Program-made: the position numbers and the translations under genes
The notes under the pieces: generated by a model
Seen by the model: the letters and a program-made list of their open reading frames with translations, nothing else
Told to the model about the DNA's origin: nothing
Database searches by the model: none
Assembly (NCBI GenBank): GCA_964035575.1
Contig: OZ037899.1
Location: 1,054,001-1,118,000 of the forward strand
Length of the DNA stretch: 64,000 nucleotides
Reading direction: 5' to 3'
Origin: Rhynchopus sp. YZ270_cl-10
Lineage: Eukaryota; Euglenozoa; Diplonemea; Diplonemida; Diplonemidae
Shown here: positions 21,955 to 34,600 of the stretch, piece after piece
Layout of the letters: the number at the start of each line of letters is the position of its first letter
How positions within the stretch are numbered: position 1 is the first letter of the stretch

Positions 21955-22035
21955 TGCGGTCTTTGTGAGGCGTGTGTATCTCAGATTAGTTTACGTAGGG
22001 TGGGCACCTGACATAGCGACCTTTAACTACCCGTC
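21955..22035 (+). repeat. Short unit L, copy 1
   Basis: GCGGTCTTTGTGAGGCGTGT, ATCTCAGATT, GGGTGGGCACCTGACAT and GCGACCTTTAACTACC. The second copy is at 55900-55975. Confidence 0.65.
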
Positions 22036-22184
22036 TTGAAACACAGTCTGTTGTGCGCATACCCCTCACCCTGAGATGGAGAGCCTTCCTTCTTGAAGGG
22101 GCGGGGTTTTTTTGTCCTCTCGACTGAGTCTCCAGCGTTTTAAAAAAAAGTCATCACCGCTTGTACCGAAAGCAAACGCCTCGT

Positions 22185-23860
22185 TTGGGCACCGGGGGGG
22201 GTTAGGGGGGTCCGTCCGGCCGTTTTTGCTGTCCCAAACCACTTTTTTTTGTAAAAACCCGCGAAAAACCCGAAAAAACACCCCAAAACACCCCCAAACC
22301 CCCAAAAAATCACCCAAAACCACGAAAAACACACTTTTGAGCACTATTTCGTACTTTTTTCTGATTTTTTTGGTGTATTTTCCCGCTTTTTCAGCTTTTT
22401 TCCTGGAAATATACCCCCTAATATTGCCTATAGAATCCCTGTACTGCTCACTGAGACAGCATAGCGACCAGAGGCTCCTTATTCATCGTACCGGTGTCTT
22501 CGTCGTCAAGGGGTGCACAATCTGCCGCAAATTCCTGCAACTCTGTCTTTGTGAAGAGATGAAGCACTTTAGTGTTGTACTTTTCAAGTTGCTACTTCTG
22601 GGCGCTTTGCATGGACCTGCCTTTGTGGTGCGCTTTGGTGTGTGCTGCGGCAAGTTCTTCCCTTGAGAGAGACGGAACCCAACCTAGACTGTAGAGGATG
22701 TCTAGGTTCCAGCGACAGTGAGTCGGTGTTGTCGGGGTGCTGGCTCCTTTCGTGGTGGCTTGCAACTTGGTCAAGGACACCGACAACGGATTCGCACGAA
22801 TCATTGGTCATAGGAGGAGGCAAGGAAGGCTTTACTGCACTTAGACACAGGGTACGTTGTCATTTTCAGGGACCAAAAAGCCCCAGTAAGTGTTGCAAGT
22901 ACGATTTTCCACAGCTCGGGAGGGCTGTCAGGCAGTTCAGAGGGATTTAGACACTTCTGCGACTGCCTGAACACGCCTTTTAGGGTTTTTATTTTGGGTG
23001 CGAAATACGTCAAAAGGATGGGGGGAAATACCGTTATTTTAAGCGTTGCAGACACAAAAACACCCTCAAAAACCCCCCAGGGACCCCAAAAAGCTGCAAA
23101 ATCCACACATTTCCACCTCGGGACCTCATTGGAGGTGGACCGAGGTGGTTTTTTGGTGTTTTGAATGAATTGGTATTATTTTTTTTTGGTAAATAAGTGG
23201 TCTTCTGCTAGGCGTTGCATAGCCGTTGCGAAAGTGTTGCAAAAGTGTTGCATGGCCTATAAAACCCTCCCAAGTGCTCGAAATGCTATTTTTCACCCTA
23301 CATGGGGTCTGGGGGACATTTTCCTGGGTATTTGGACACCATTCCGACTACCTTGGCACTTTTTTGGGGGTTTTCAGGTACAAAAAAAGTCAAAAAAGTG
23401 ACTAAAAAAAGGGTACTTTTAAGCGTTTGGGGCACACACACCCACTGCAAAATGCATCTGGGGCCCCCACAGGACCCCTAAAAGCTGTAAAAACTATATA
23501 TTTCCACCCTGGGACCCCACCGGATGTGGACCGAGGTGTTTTTCGGGTGTTTAGAAGGAATTTTGTCTGACTAGAAAATTTTTTTGGTAAGTGTTGCATT
23601 TTGGCCATCTTGGTGACGATCTGGTGACGCCATTTTTGGAAATTTTTCACAAAAAATCGATTTTTTTTAACCAGGAAAGTCTCTGTAGAGGTTGTCAGGT
23701 GGTTTAATGGGATATTTGGGTGATCCCCAGGGCGATTTGCGGCCAGGTACGACCTTTTTAGTGGATTTCTTCACCTAAATTTCAAAAAAATGGGTTTGGG
23801 ACAGCAAATCCTTAAGGAATTCCTTCTACGTGGACCCCCCTACCGGGGGGGGTGGGGTAC
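22185..23860. mobile_element. 1.7-kb foldback element, about 65-bp imperfect TIRs
   Basis: Left end has a G-rich start, GTCCGTCCGG and TTTTGCTGTCCCAAACCAC; the right end has GGTTTGGGACAGCAAA, TCCTTAAGGAATTCC and a C/G-rich end. The interior repeats a segment with ATTTCCACC, GGGACC and GGTGGACCGAGGTG twice, near 23108 and 23498. A related element lies at 40610-41690. No convincing protein is encoded. Confidence 0.6.
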
Positions 23861-24110
23861 GACACCGAAAACCACGCCCACTTTTTGTTTTATTTTTTCG
23901 GTTACTGCGTCGAACTGTCGAACCAGCGAAACAATTTTATGGGATTTGGGAGCCCCCCCTTCTTGTTCCCTGTCTCTTTCCCTTCATCCAGTGACCCTGC
24001 CGTTCTGCTGTTGTACGGAAGGGCTCTGTTAACCTTTTCAATTTTATTCAAGACAAAACAAAAACAAAAACAAGTGCAAAGAGGACCTCCCTCTTTCAAA
24101 AAAAAAAAAT

Positions 24111-24165
24111 TAGTGGAGCACACTCTAGGGTGGCTACACTAATACAACCAAGTTTTCAAAAAAAG
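24111..24165 (+). repeat. Short unit A, A-tailed
   Basis: TAGTGGAGCACACTCTAGGG, TGGCTACACTAATACAACC, AGTTTTCAAAAAAA. Near-identical copies at 27305-27360, 44802-44857 and 55165-55216. The first 31 nt are almost self-complementary. Confidence 0.75.
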
Positions 24166-24585
24166 CGTGGAGTTCACACGAGAAAAAAGCGAGGTGTCTA
24201 CACGTCATCAATTTATCAATTTATCAAAAAAAGAAAAATATTTTAATCACTCTATTTGATGTTGCCTTGTAATAGCAGAATCTTCGCGGTGAAAACAAAA
24301 AAAAGTCCATTTTTTTTTTATATTTTACATTTTTTGTTGTGAAAGATCTCCATTGAAGTGGAGGGGTCAAAAAAAAAACATCTTACCCCAACAATGGGGG
24401 GTGGAAATCGTAAGAAAAAATGTATTTTTTAAAAAAAGGGCGTTTTTCTTGTTAAGAAGGTGTCGTGTGTGTCCCGTGATGTCGCTACCAAGGGACTTAG
24501 CCTAGCATATACAGCAACTGCTCATGTTATTTCTTTCCTGCACTTTTCTATTTTAAAAAAAATGCGAAGAGATTCTCTGAGAAAG

Positions 24586-24660
24586 ACAGTGGAGATATGC
24601 ACAAACTGTGGCAACACAACCGAGGCAACTACAGTACTCCAACAATTTATCAGAAAAGAA
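24586..24660 (+). repeat. Short unit B
   Basis: ACAGTGGAGATATGCACAAA, CTGTGGCAACACAACCGAGG, CAACTACAGTACTCCAAC, AATTTATCAGAAAA. Sister copies: 50110, 58081, 60451 and 62987. Confidence 0.7.
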
Positions 24661-24887
24661 TGGAAAGAATGAAACGATGATTCCGCCGTTGCAGTGCTAC
24701 TAGTGAGATATTCCGCCTAGTGAGATTATTTCTTTTTTTTTTTTTTTTTTTTGTATTTTGTTTTTCCCTCTCAAAAAAATGTCAGGTCACACTCTGGGCG
24801 TAAGCATGTATTTCCCTGTGTACACTGAACCACATTTGTTTAGCTTTTCTTTTTCTTTTTTTTTTTCGATAATTATTGTGATCAAGG

Positions 24888-24925
24888 TGACTGAGCACGA
24901 GGGGCTCAGTACAAATCTTCAAAGC
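24888..24925 (+). repeat. Hairpin unit C with a compensatory stem change
   Basis: CTGAGC (24891-24896), loop ACGAGGG, GCTCAG (24904-24909). Compared with CTAAGC/GCTTAG, both partners of the third pair have changed (A-T to G-C). Confidence 0.65.
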
Positions 24926-25723
24926 TTTTTTCTTTTCTCTTTCCCCCCCTTTCTTATCGATACCTGTTGGGAAGCAAAAAACAGAAGCAATTGAAGGGGT
25001 GGGTATATTCACCTTCGTGTTTTTTGTGCAAACGAAACGGTGTCGTTTTGTTACCAATATAGGTCTCGGGAGAAGGGAGGAAGGAGGGGGGGGGGGGGGA
25101 AAGTTAGCAATTCACGATTCTTATTCAGTTCTATCACTTATTTGGATTTTTATCATGCCATTCAATTGAAAATAAAATGAATAAAACGGTGGTTTTTTTT
25201 TGGGTGACGAGAAAGTCTTAGAGGCTTAGATTCATCTTACAAACTTTATTTCTCTTTTTTTTATTGTCCCAACTTTGCCGTATTGGATACGCTCCAGTTT
25301 CCTTGCTTTTTGTTATGAAAGAAATTTGGGAGGCAACAAAACTCCGACCCATTATTTTTTTTTTTTTCAGAAAAGAAAAGGAAAAAAAAAAGGTTAAACT
25401 TTTTGTTGCCGTTTTTGTCATTTTTCGTAGTATGGCTCCGCAACGCAGCAAGGATGGAACGTCTAACCTAGTATGCTTATTACCTTCGCTATATTTTTTG
25501 GTAACTAGGCTTAGGATCATTTTACAACAGCTGTTATTTTATTCGTTTGTTTTTTGGTTTACTTTATAAAAAAAAACTGTTTTCTTGTAGTCCTGTTTCC
25601 TTTTTTTTTTTTCGTTCAACCGTTTTACTGAAAAACACTTCTCCAGTAATTCTGCATATTAGTCTCTCTTTTTGGATTTTTCCCCCTTGCACAACAACAA
25701 AAGCAACATTTTTTTTATACAGT

Positions 25724-25915
25724 TGGTGTTACGGAACAACTATCAAGGACATGTCAACGACATGGCAATAATATAGGGGGGTGTGTCATTTTATAATTTG
25801 TAGGCTATTTTTGTGTGTATTTCGTATGCTACTCAGAACTTGTCCATTTTTGCAAAGTGAACCCACTACTGGACGGACAGATTCCAAAAAAATGCAAATG
25901 CCGGTGTTTTTGGAC
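25724..25915 (+). repeat. Decayed TGGTGT element end followed by a unit-H copy
   Basis: TGGTGTTACGG with GGACATGTCAACGACATGG resembles the TGGTGC family, but no right end was found. At 25840-25915, TGTCCATTTTTGCAAAGTGA and AAATGCAAATGCCGG match unit H of 38.8-39.3 kb. Confidence 0.45.
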
Positions 25916-26002
25916 GACGGCCAAAAAACCACTGTCAAGGACACGTCAAACGAGGTCCTCCAACACCAACAGTACCAAACAATAGATTCAAAACCCCATC
26001 CT

Positions 26003-26155
26003 CCCAAAGGACCGTAATATACATAACATCGATTCTCTCTCTCTCTCTCTTTCTCCAAGGGGGGGGTTTTTTTTTTTATAGTGATCGACGATTCACGGCG
26101 TAAATTTCTACAGAGAGAGTTATGTATCCCCAATTCCCCCCATACGGTCCCATTT
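26003..26155. repeat. Imperfect inverted repeat
   Basis: CCCAAAGGACCGTA...CATAAC at the left pairs with GTTATGTAT...ATACGGTCCCATTTGGG at the right, around a CT microsatellite. MITE-like; no target duplication found. Confidence 0.4.
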
Positions 26156-27304
26156 GGGTTTACCGTGTCTTGAACACTTGTCTTTTTCTGAATGAAGTGA
26201 TGGTATAAATTCCAAAAATAAATCGCAGTGGAGATGCCCGTCTTTCCAAAAAAAAAAAAAATCTGTCTTTTCAAGATCTGTTGTTGCAAGGTAGGAGGCT
26301 CAGATGTCCCTTCAATTTTTTTTTGTTTTGAAGGTGACTAAAACACGAGAGGCTTAGGATCATCTTACCAATCCTCTTATCAGAATATTTGTTTACTTTT
26401 GTTATTGCCTTCTTCTCATTTTATGTCATAAAAAGCATTAATTTTTCATCATTTTTTCTTTTCTCTCTTCAAAGCTATGTACGAGAGGCACGTTAATCTT
26501 TGATTCATCCAAATTGAAGTTATCATAGTATTAGTTTCTCGTACTTTCATCGGGAAGGTCAGTAAAAGAGAGGTCTGAATCAAATAACTACCATTTATTC
26601 ACGTTCGGCATTAAAAATAAAAAAATAGCCTCGACTTGATGGAGCCTACCAGAGGAAAAAAAAAAAAAACACACCCGATCTTTTTTTGTTGTACTGTCTA
26701 TTCAGTATTTCAGTATAGATAAGTATATGAAATAACTTTGTTGTGTGTCTTTTTTTTTTTCTCTTTGTATGGTTTGACAAAAACCTGCTGCAATGCTTGC
26801 GTCCTCGGTCTAAGTAATAAAGGATATTTTATTGTTCATTCACCCTTTCCTTTTCCGGCAGTCACAGTTTCCCCTCTGCGCGCAAAAAGCTACGCGTACG
26901 GAAAAAAATCCGCGTTTTTTTTTTTATTTAAAAAAGGAGCTTAGGAGCGAACTATGTGGGGTTTTGGGGGAAGAAAACTATATTGCATTTTTTTGTATTT
27001 TGTGGAACTCTTCTTTGGTGTCCACTAGTACAAAAAAACAAAACAAAAGTTTTCTGCACAAAAAAAGATACTGTGTGAAACAAAATATTTGTAACGAGGT
27101 GTCTCTTAGATACTAAGGCAGACCCAAAAAAATAAAAAGACAGCGAACGATTTTTGCAACGTTTTTCACAACTCCCCCTCTTTTGTTTTTTTTTTTTTTT
27201 CGGAGGTAGAAAAGTTCTGAATTTAACAGGAGTAGGTCGCTATCTCAACAAAGAAGCGCACCTACCTCTCTCAACCTACAAAAGTTACAGAAATACAAAA
27301 AAAA

Positions 27305-27360
27305 TATAGTGGAGCACACTCTAGGGTGGCTACACTAATACAACCAAGTTTTCAAAAAAA
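27305..27360 (+). repeat. Short unit A
   Basis: Near-identical to 24111-24165, again preceded by an A-rich stretch (AAAAAAATATAG) and ending in an A-tract. Confidence 0.75.
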
Positions 27361-28180
27361 ACAAACTTTCAAAACACCCAATACAAGCATTGTGCTCTTA
27401 AGTTTTGAAACACACCTCTACTGATTTTTTTTTCTCCCTTCTTTCTGAGGGAAAGGTTCTGAAAGCGGAGAGAGGCTTTGGTTTTAACTCTAACGTTTTC
27501 TAATGTCTATTTCCCCCCTTTTTTTTCCCCCCTTTTTTTGGATGTATATTTGTGCACGAACGGCATTTTCATATTTTTTAAAAAAAATATTTTGTTCGTT
27601 TACTTCTTTACCCTGCCTCTGTTCTGTTGTCCCAACATCTGCCGATTTTTTTTTAGAAGTTGTGTGTTTCCAAGGCACATTCATCTTACAAGCTATTTTT
27701 TTATGTTATTTTGTGCACCCAAAGGCCTATTCAAACTTCTTTGATTGCGCGAAAGGTGACCACAAAAGCATAATGAGGCTTGGGATCATCTTGGCAACCC
27801 TCCCTTTTTTTGCCTTGCTTTCTCCGTTGACTCTTCGTCTGCACTAACGAATGTCCCTCTTTTTGTTTAGTGCCCTGCGGAAAAATGCGTTTGTTTGTTT
27901 TGTAGTATCAGCTTTGTGGTAATACAATACACAAAAAAAAACGAAGTTTATAAAAAGTTTCAAACCAGAAACTTAGTGCGTTTTTTTGTTGGTCCTGTTT
28001 AGATGTGTGTGCAAAGGCGCATTTATCTAGTCTCTCAAAGATCCTCCAATTTTTTATTGAGAATGAAAAAAAAATAGAAAAAAAAAAAAGAAAAATAATT
28101 GTTTTCTGATCTCCCACCCGTCTCTTTTCTCTCCAAATGTTCACAGTATTTCTCCCTCAAAAATAAAAAATTAAAAAAAA

Positions 28181-28231
28181 TATAGTGGAGCTCATCCTCG
28201 GGTGTCTGCACGGAATGGTTTTCATAAAAAA
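28181..28231 (+). repeat. Short unit A, subtype 2
   Basis: TATAGTGGAGCTCATCCTCG, GGTGTCTGCAC, GGTTTTCATAAAAAA. Shares the GCTCATCCTCGG core with 54857-54905 and 63043-63110. Confidence 0.6.
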
Positions 28232-28639
28232 AACCGCGCGAGGGGGGTTACCGGAATTTCCACGAAATGGAGACAGATAAATGGGTGGGGGCGGTGACGG
28301 CTGCGTGCAGACCATCTAGGAAGGGGTGGCTCGCCGTTATTATCAGATAAGTTATTAGGCTATATCCAGGGGTTTTGTCTCGCACTCACATTATTTTTTT
28401 AAAGTTCGAACGAAGGAATCTCAGGATGCTCAAAAGTGGGGAAAATTTTTTTGTTATCCAAACTGGGTCTGTGGGGGCGGAGCCCCAACGAATTTTTTTA
28501 CTTAGCACTGAATGTGCTTCGAAAAACCTTCAAAAGTGCATTTGAGGAACTCACAATGCGTCAACAAGAAAAAGGTTGTGTTTTGGCTTTAAATCGGGGC
28601 TGAAGTTCATCATATTTTTTGCTCGATTTATTTTAGGGG

Positions 28640-29225
28640 AGCCTACACCGGTAATTTCAGGTATTACCTTCCACATGTGGGACGTGTGATTTTCCATACG
28701 TGAATTAATTTTGGTTTTTCCATACGTGGAAATCATACGTGTGTTTATTTTTTTTGCCAATATTTCCCTGAGGGCCGTAGGCGTCCGGGGCTGCAACTTA
28801 AATTTTTTGCCTGCGGCGCCATTTTCATTTTTTGCTCCGCAAAAAATGTTTTGTTGCGTGACTCTGGTGTAAAAAGCAGCATTCTTACACCGTAACCGAA
28901 TTTTTTTTCGCCTGCGGCGCCATTTTATATTCTTTTTTTGCTCCACAAAAAAAATTGAGTTTACAGTGTCTTCGGGAATCCCCTTCCATTTTGCAGCCAA
29001 AAAATGCAACTTGACCAAAGCTGCAAAAAAGGTTACCTTTTTTGAAAGGACCCACCATTGCAACGGCCCTTGCTTCTTGAAGACGTATTGATTTTGTACG
29101 GTTAGTGGAGCGTAAGGTGCAAGACCAAGCTCCGTTAATAAAGAATCTCGCAAAATTGACCCGCCTCTCCACTCTGTGGCTGTCAGGGAGGCGCGCGCGA
29201 AGCGCGCGACGACCGCTTTTGTGGG
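28640..29225 (-). repeat. Long dispersed repeat G, copy 2 (inverse)
   Basis: It mirrors 7797-8240: GCGCGCGAAGCGCGCGACGA, CTGTGGCTGTCAGGGAGGCG, two GCCTGCGGCGCCATTTT blocks and CCATACGTGAATT motifs. It is preceded by G-unrelated sequence and followed by a T-run of more than 30. Nearby 28232-28640 and 29230-30330 have no gene. Confidence 0.7.
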
Positions 29226-30334
29226 GGTTTTTTTTTTTTTTTTTTTTTTTTTTTTGGGTTTTTTTTGTGTCCCACATGTGTCCCATACGTATTAAATTTC
29301 AGAAGCCCCCCCAATGGTAACCACTGGGTAATTTAGGCTCCTTTTGATTTTAAATTGAAATTTCTAAGTCTTTTTTGACCTACGACCCCGGCAATGCATT
29401 TTTTGGGACTCTGTGGACTCAAATGAGCAAAAATTTAAACAAAATGCTGCCCGTTGGCACATTTAAACCCACATTTTGTTGAAAATTGTCATTTTACACT
29501 GGATTTGCCTTTGCCATTTTCAGTTTTTTTGCAGATTTTTTTCAAAAAAAAAATTGAAGAAAAAAGGCTCAAAAGTGCCTGAAACCCGGCGGAAAGTGAT
29601 TTTTGGTGAGGTATATAGGGTAGTTTCATCTATTTTTGGGTTTTTTTGCCGAAAGGCGCCAAATTTTCCGAGCCAAATGAAGGAATAGCCGGTGCGTAGG
29701 CTCCCCTATTTATTTACTGGAATAGGTAATTCTTTACCGTCTGTGTGGACAAAATCTCTGGATGAAAGCGTTAAAGAAAACCCCCATAGCAAAAACGTCT
29801 TAAAGGGGGGGCGAAAACCCCCTCGTGGCAAAATAAATAAATGAAAAAAACGTTTTGTTGTACATGTCCCCCGTTCCCTCCCCCCTCCAAACAGTTGATT
29901 TTTGTTTGTTTTTTTTTTATGTATGAGCACCAGAGCCTGCATTCATCTTTCAATTTTTTTTTTTCTTTGGCTAAAGTTTTCCACAATAAAATACCCATCC
30001 CCCTCCGCTCCCCTCTTCTCCCCAGCGCCCTTTTTTAGGATCCAAAAAAGCAAAAAAACAAAAAAAAAAAAAAAAACAAAAACTTCTTGGTACACTGTTC
30101 GCGAGAGGTCTATTCCAAGTAAAAAAAAAATTCTTTTTTTTTGAAGTTCAAGCAGTAGAACGATTCCTCACACCACCCCCCCTCCGTTTTTCTCCCTCCC
30201 CAACCAAGCAACCTTATATTTTTGAGAACCCCAGAAAGAAAAAAATACCGTCAATTTGTCGTTATCTCATACAATGTTTTTTCTCTTTCAGAGTGGAGTC
30301 TTTTTATAATTGTCTGGCATTTTTTTTTTTGTGT

Positions 30335-30515
30335 CACCTCATGAAATGAAGGAGGAAAATAGAAGCAAATCATGAACACACTTTTGCGGTTTCTGGGGAC
30401 GAACCGCGCTGCAGAGCCACTCCTCATCAAACAGGTCGAGGTGTTGTGCGTTTCACCAACAACCTCTCCCATGGGTTTTATCGTGTGATGAGTGTTACGT
30501 TTCTATTTCTTCTGA
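30335..30515 (+). repeat. Copy of the intron-4 block
   Basis: CACCTCATGAAATGAAGG, GAACACACTTTTG, CAACCTCTCCCATGGGTTTT and ATCGTGTGATGAGTGTTA match intron 4 of the helicase-SURP gene. About 60 bp (CTGGGGACGAACCGCGCTGC and on) are extra here. Confidence 0.7.
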
Positions 30516-30901
30516 TGTTTTTTTTTTGCGTAGAACCACCGTTTTTTTCTCCTCCAATCTCCATAAAAAGGTGAGGAAAATAACAAATTTCTATCAAAAA
30601 AAATAAAAAATAATGGCGTAGAGAAAAAGAGAAGACAGAAGAAGAAGGAAAAAAAATTGATAACCCAATTTTTGGCGGTTCAAATGAACAAAAGAGTAAA
30701 ATAAAAAATAAAAAAGACTCACCCCAAGACAAAAAACAGAACCTTTGTCACTTTTTTGTCCCCCTTTTTTTAAAAAACTTTTCTTACAACCACCCCCAAG
30801 ACATTTCACCCCAACTCTCCACACCCCTCAACTCAAGGGTTCCCTCCGCCCTCTTTCGCGCCCTTGTTAACTTCGCACCACAAAAAAAAAGACTTTTCTT
30901 T

Positions 30902-30985
30902 TAAAGAAAGGGTGCATGTGTTGACCCTCTCACATACTTTCAATTCTGTGAACTGAAAGTATATGAATCTAATTTTCTTTTTCAT
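30902..30985 (+). repeat. Short unit M, copy 2
   Basis: Matches 21659-21742, including CTGAAAGTATATGAATCTAA. The spacer 30516-32100 has no gene; a unit-J copy lies at 31312-31365. Confidence 0.65.
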
Positions 30986-31311
30986 CCCCCCCCTCTCTGT
31001 ATCTTATGGGTAGTTGACCCTGTCTTTATTTTTGATTTATTTTTTTGATTTATTTTTTTGCCCAGCAGTTATTGTTCTTTATGGTATCATTGCACAACGT
31101 GCAATCCTATTTTCTGTATTTCTTTTTTTTTGTATTTCTTTTGTTACCGCATAAATAGTTGGTCTTCATTTACGACCAAAAAACCTACTGAAAAAATTAG
31201 TCTAGATATTTTCCCACTTCGCGACAAAAAAGCGAAACCCCTTTTCTCCCTCTTTTTTTTTCGTATCTACTTACTACATCATATCCTGAGTCAAATTTTC
31301 TGATTTTTTTT

Positions 31312-31365
31312 GGGAACATTCCCACCTATGCCTTCAATTTATTGAACGCGTATGTTGAAATAGCT
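31312..31365 (+). repeat. Short unit J
   Basis: CCTATGCCTTCAATTTATTG and AACGCGTATGTTGAAATAGC. Other copies: 42196-42250, 53608-53660, 57795-57855. CATATGC and GCATAGG arms can pair around CAATTTATTG. Confidence 0.6.
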
Positions 31366-32105
31366 TGATGTGGCTGAAAGGGAGGGGACGCAAAAAGTGC
31401 GGAGAGAAGTGCACAAGATGGGGTGGCCCGTGGGCGCGGCTGAAATTGTGTTCTTTTTTTTCGGAGAAAATCACCAGAGGTCGCAACAGAAGAGTGCGAA
31501 TCACCTCCCCTTCAGCCACACCAATCACTATTAGTTGTTTGTAAATAGATAGGCAAAACCTGTGGCGGCGGGCGACCTGCGCGGTTACACTCAAAATTAC
31601 CCCCCAGTAAACTTAACATCCATTAATTTGAGGTGTTTATCGGCGTCACACTCCTCCCCACATCTTTTGCGTTTTTTTTTTTAAACCCAACTCTAAGCCT
31701 CACATACACAACTGTTTCTCTTATTGAGATCTGATGCTTTATTTTGTAATAATTTTGTAATTTACGGATTTTTCTCTATTTTTTTCCCCTCTGATTTTAA
31801 TATTTTTTTTCGGTTTTTGTATTTTTGTTCATTTTTTTAAAAGTGCGATCAGTTCAGCATACTCTCATAAAAAGCCTCACAGATTTGGGTTGACTATATA
31901 TTTTTCTCTATTTTTGGTACGATTTTCCCAAAAAAAAAAAAAATAGGTGTAAAAAAAGGTCCTTCTAATACAAAAGCCACACCATTTTTTCAGTTTATTT
32001 GCTTAAATTTTTTGTTAACGATAGTAACACCACAAAAAAGGGTTAATATAGAAACTAAGCACGTTCCTTTTTAAGAGTGTATAAGAGGCGCAATTCATCG
32101 TACTA

Positions 32106-32228
32106 TGGTGCTTTCGGAAGTCGGTCAACGACCTGTCAGCGACTTGTCGGCGACCTGTCAATACCAGGGGGGGTGTATAAAGTCCCTGTGTCAGCGACCT
32201 GTCAATATCGACCCCTCCCGGAGCACCA
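32106..32228. mobile_element. MITE, TIR TGGTGC, TSD TACTA
   Basis: TGGTGCTTTCGG ... CCGGAGCACCA, flanked by a perfect 5-bp duplication TACTA (32101-32105, 32229-32233). The interior has three copies of GACCTGTCA/GACTTGTCG plus GTCAATATC. It is 123 bp. Relatives: 58925-59036 (older, no clear duplication), 37444-37492 (49 bp) and the long 20235-21328. Confidence 0.8.
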
Positions 32229-32261
32229 TACTAGTTTTATTTTCTTTTTTCCTTTATGGAA

Positions 32262-32300
32262 TGACTAAGCACAGCGAGGCTTAAGTTCATCGTATCACCC
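32262..32300 (+). repeat. Hairpin unit C
   Basis: GACTAAGC, loop ACAGCGAG, GCTTAAGTTCATCGTA. A further copy at 33269-33305 has CTAAGC and GCTTAG around a longer loop, followed by TTTCATCTTTGC. Confidence 0.55.
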
Positions 32301-32818
32301 CCCCTTTTTTAACGAACAATGCACAGAGGTGTGTACACGAGAGGCACATTCAGCTTGCATTATTTATTTGTTAACCTCTTTGTAATAACGCGGTTGCTGC
32401 CTCCCGGGGCAGTAGTTCCATACTCAAAAAAAAATTTTTTTAAGGCACCGTGTGTTTATGGTTGCATGGCTTGGCCACATACCCCCAATGACTGCCCAAT
32501 CCTGCCCCGTCAAAATTAATGCGTTTTTCCCTTTAGCGAAAACGTTAAGACTTTCAAAGCTTCTGATATGTCAGCGTCACGCCTACCTCGGTAGGTTACA
32601 GTGGGAAAAAAAGGGCTAAAACAATGACTTAAAAATGGTGTGGTCGGAACCAGACGTACGGGAGAACTCTGGGAACGTTTTAATCGCCATACCGGCCGGT
32701 ATCTTCTCCCTCCCTTTTAAAAAAATCGCTTGCGCCAAAATTCAGATCTCACACAGTGTGTTAGCTGCGTTCAACGAAAATAATCTTCCGCTTTGAGCGC
32801 ACAAACAAAAGACCCGAT

Positions 32819-32851
<33 letters not shown>

Positions 32852-33576
32852 GAAACGGCAGTCAAGGGGTCTGGACCAGGATTACAATTTCATGTTTTTG
32901 ACTCATTACTCAAAAAAGAATCTCTTGACGTTTCCCCCTTACTGAGTCTTTCTTTCTATTTCTAAGATGTTGTCCCCAATTGAGGACACCCCCATTCATT
33001 ATATTTTTTGTTCTCTCCCGATGTCCTCTCTGCGAACGTTTGGATCTGCGTTTGCAGGGCATTATTGCCTTCCTTTTTTTTCTCTCGCACTTTTCCGTTT
33101 TTTTTTTATTCATGCGTGTCAGAACTAAAATGAAAAGTATTCCTGTTGGCTTAGAGAAACAATAATTTGCTTTCTTCATCGAAATTGACCCAATTTTCTT
33201 CAAATATTTCTTTGTTGGAGGTATACAATAGACGTGTTGATTTTTTTTCTTTTTATTTTAACCTTTTTGACTAAGCACAACGAGAGAGGCTTAGTTTCAT
33301 CTTTGCAAAAATATTCTTCTCTTGCAACAATGGGAATTTTCCAAGAAACCAGCAAATATTATTTTTTTTTTAAACCCCCTCCGTCGCGCGTGTTGTCTCT
33401 TCCCCCTCGGGCACCTGAAGGAGCTGCAATTTGAGCATTCCTTGGTGGGTTTAAACAAACCACTTCACACATAGTACCCATACGTAGACACCCCGATGGA
33501 TGACATGCCATGTTCCTCCCGTTACGGTACCATCCTAAAACGGCTTTTTTTTCCCCCCCATAAAAAAAGTGTAAAA

Positions 33577-33684
33577 CCACCTGATTTTTACCCCGCGTAT
33601 AGGCGCGTAAAGGCTGGGAAAAATGGGTGGGGTTTGGCCTATACGAGCCTTTACGCGCCTATACGCGGGGTAAAAATCAGGTGG
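33577..33684. mobile_element. MITE, TIR CCACCTGATTTTTACC, TSD TAAAA
   Basis: Arms of more than 40 bp, nearly perfect: CCACCTGATTTTTACCCCGC ... GCGGGGTAAAAATCAGGTGG. Flanked by TAAAA at 33572-33576 and 33685-33689. 108 bp, probably young. Confidence 0.8.
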
Positions 33685-34318
33685 TAAAATCCTTACAATT
33701 TCAAAGTAACGATGCGAAACAGCATGTTTTCTAAATTCATCGAGTCATCGTGCGGGATACACGAGAATGCGAAATGCATCCGCGCATTTGCCCTCCTCCC
33801 CCCTATACCCCCCCCTTTTTTTTTGTACCACTTAAAATACACAAAAAGCGTAACTACCAACAGGCCCTTTTTAAGTTGTTTTTTTTTTTTTTTTGTGCGA
33901 ATCTTGTCTTGTTTGTCCCGGGAGAGTTTATTTCTGTGGACAAAATGAATTTATATCCCGCACTGTGGCTAGGGGTATGGGGATAGGTTCGCTGGGATAG
34001 CATATTTGGGGATAGCATATGCCATCCCCCAGGGGATAGGTTATGCTATCCCCCTGGGATAGGTTATTTCAGGATAACCTATCCCCCTGGGATAGCATTT
34101 GACTGTACTTTACTAACGTGCTGGGGACACAAAAATTTAGTATCCCCACCCAGGTGCCCATTTGTCACCTTCCCACCCCTTAAAAAAATACAAAATAATG
34201 GGGGGATTCGGGTGCCCAAATAATCCTATGCACAAAAAATGAAGCGGGGGGGAAAAGGGATAAATAATTTTATTTCCCCCACCCAACAACGATGATAAAG
34301 CGTAACGACAACAAATAA

Positions 34319-34600
34319 AAGCAAATAGGAATTTGTGGTTTTTGCGAGGCACTCAACGAAGTGTGCCGGCTCTGTGGAGACACGGAGCCACCAGCACTCC
34401 CCAGTCTTTTTTCCGGAAGTACCTGGAAAACTCGCGGTTGCGACCAGGCAAACGAAAAAATTCAATTACACACCAAATGTGTGCGGGAGAAAATAGAAAT
34501 GCAAAAAATTCCAGCTTCATCTGTGGGTGCGACGTTCTGCGGGCCTCCAGACATTAGGTGTTATAATTATTCTTGTTGCCACTCATCACCATCAGAATAA
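34319..34600 (+). other. Zinc-finger-like open frame upstream of the element's gene
   Basis: An open frame without an early ATG encodes CGFCEALNEVCRLCG and later LHTKCVREKIEMQ, a Cys/His layout like a treble-clef or RING/PHD-type finger. It ends in TAA, only nine bases before, and in the same frame as, the ATG of the next gene. It may be an exon of another transcript, a relic, or chance. The last part is the inverted copy of the downstream CDS start, so it is not independent protein sequence. Confidence 0.35.
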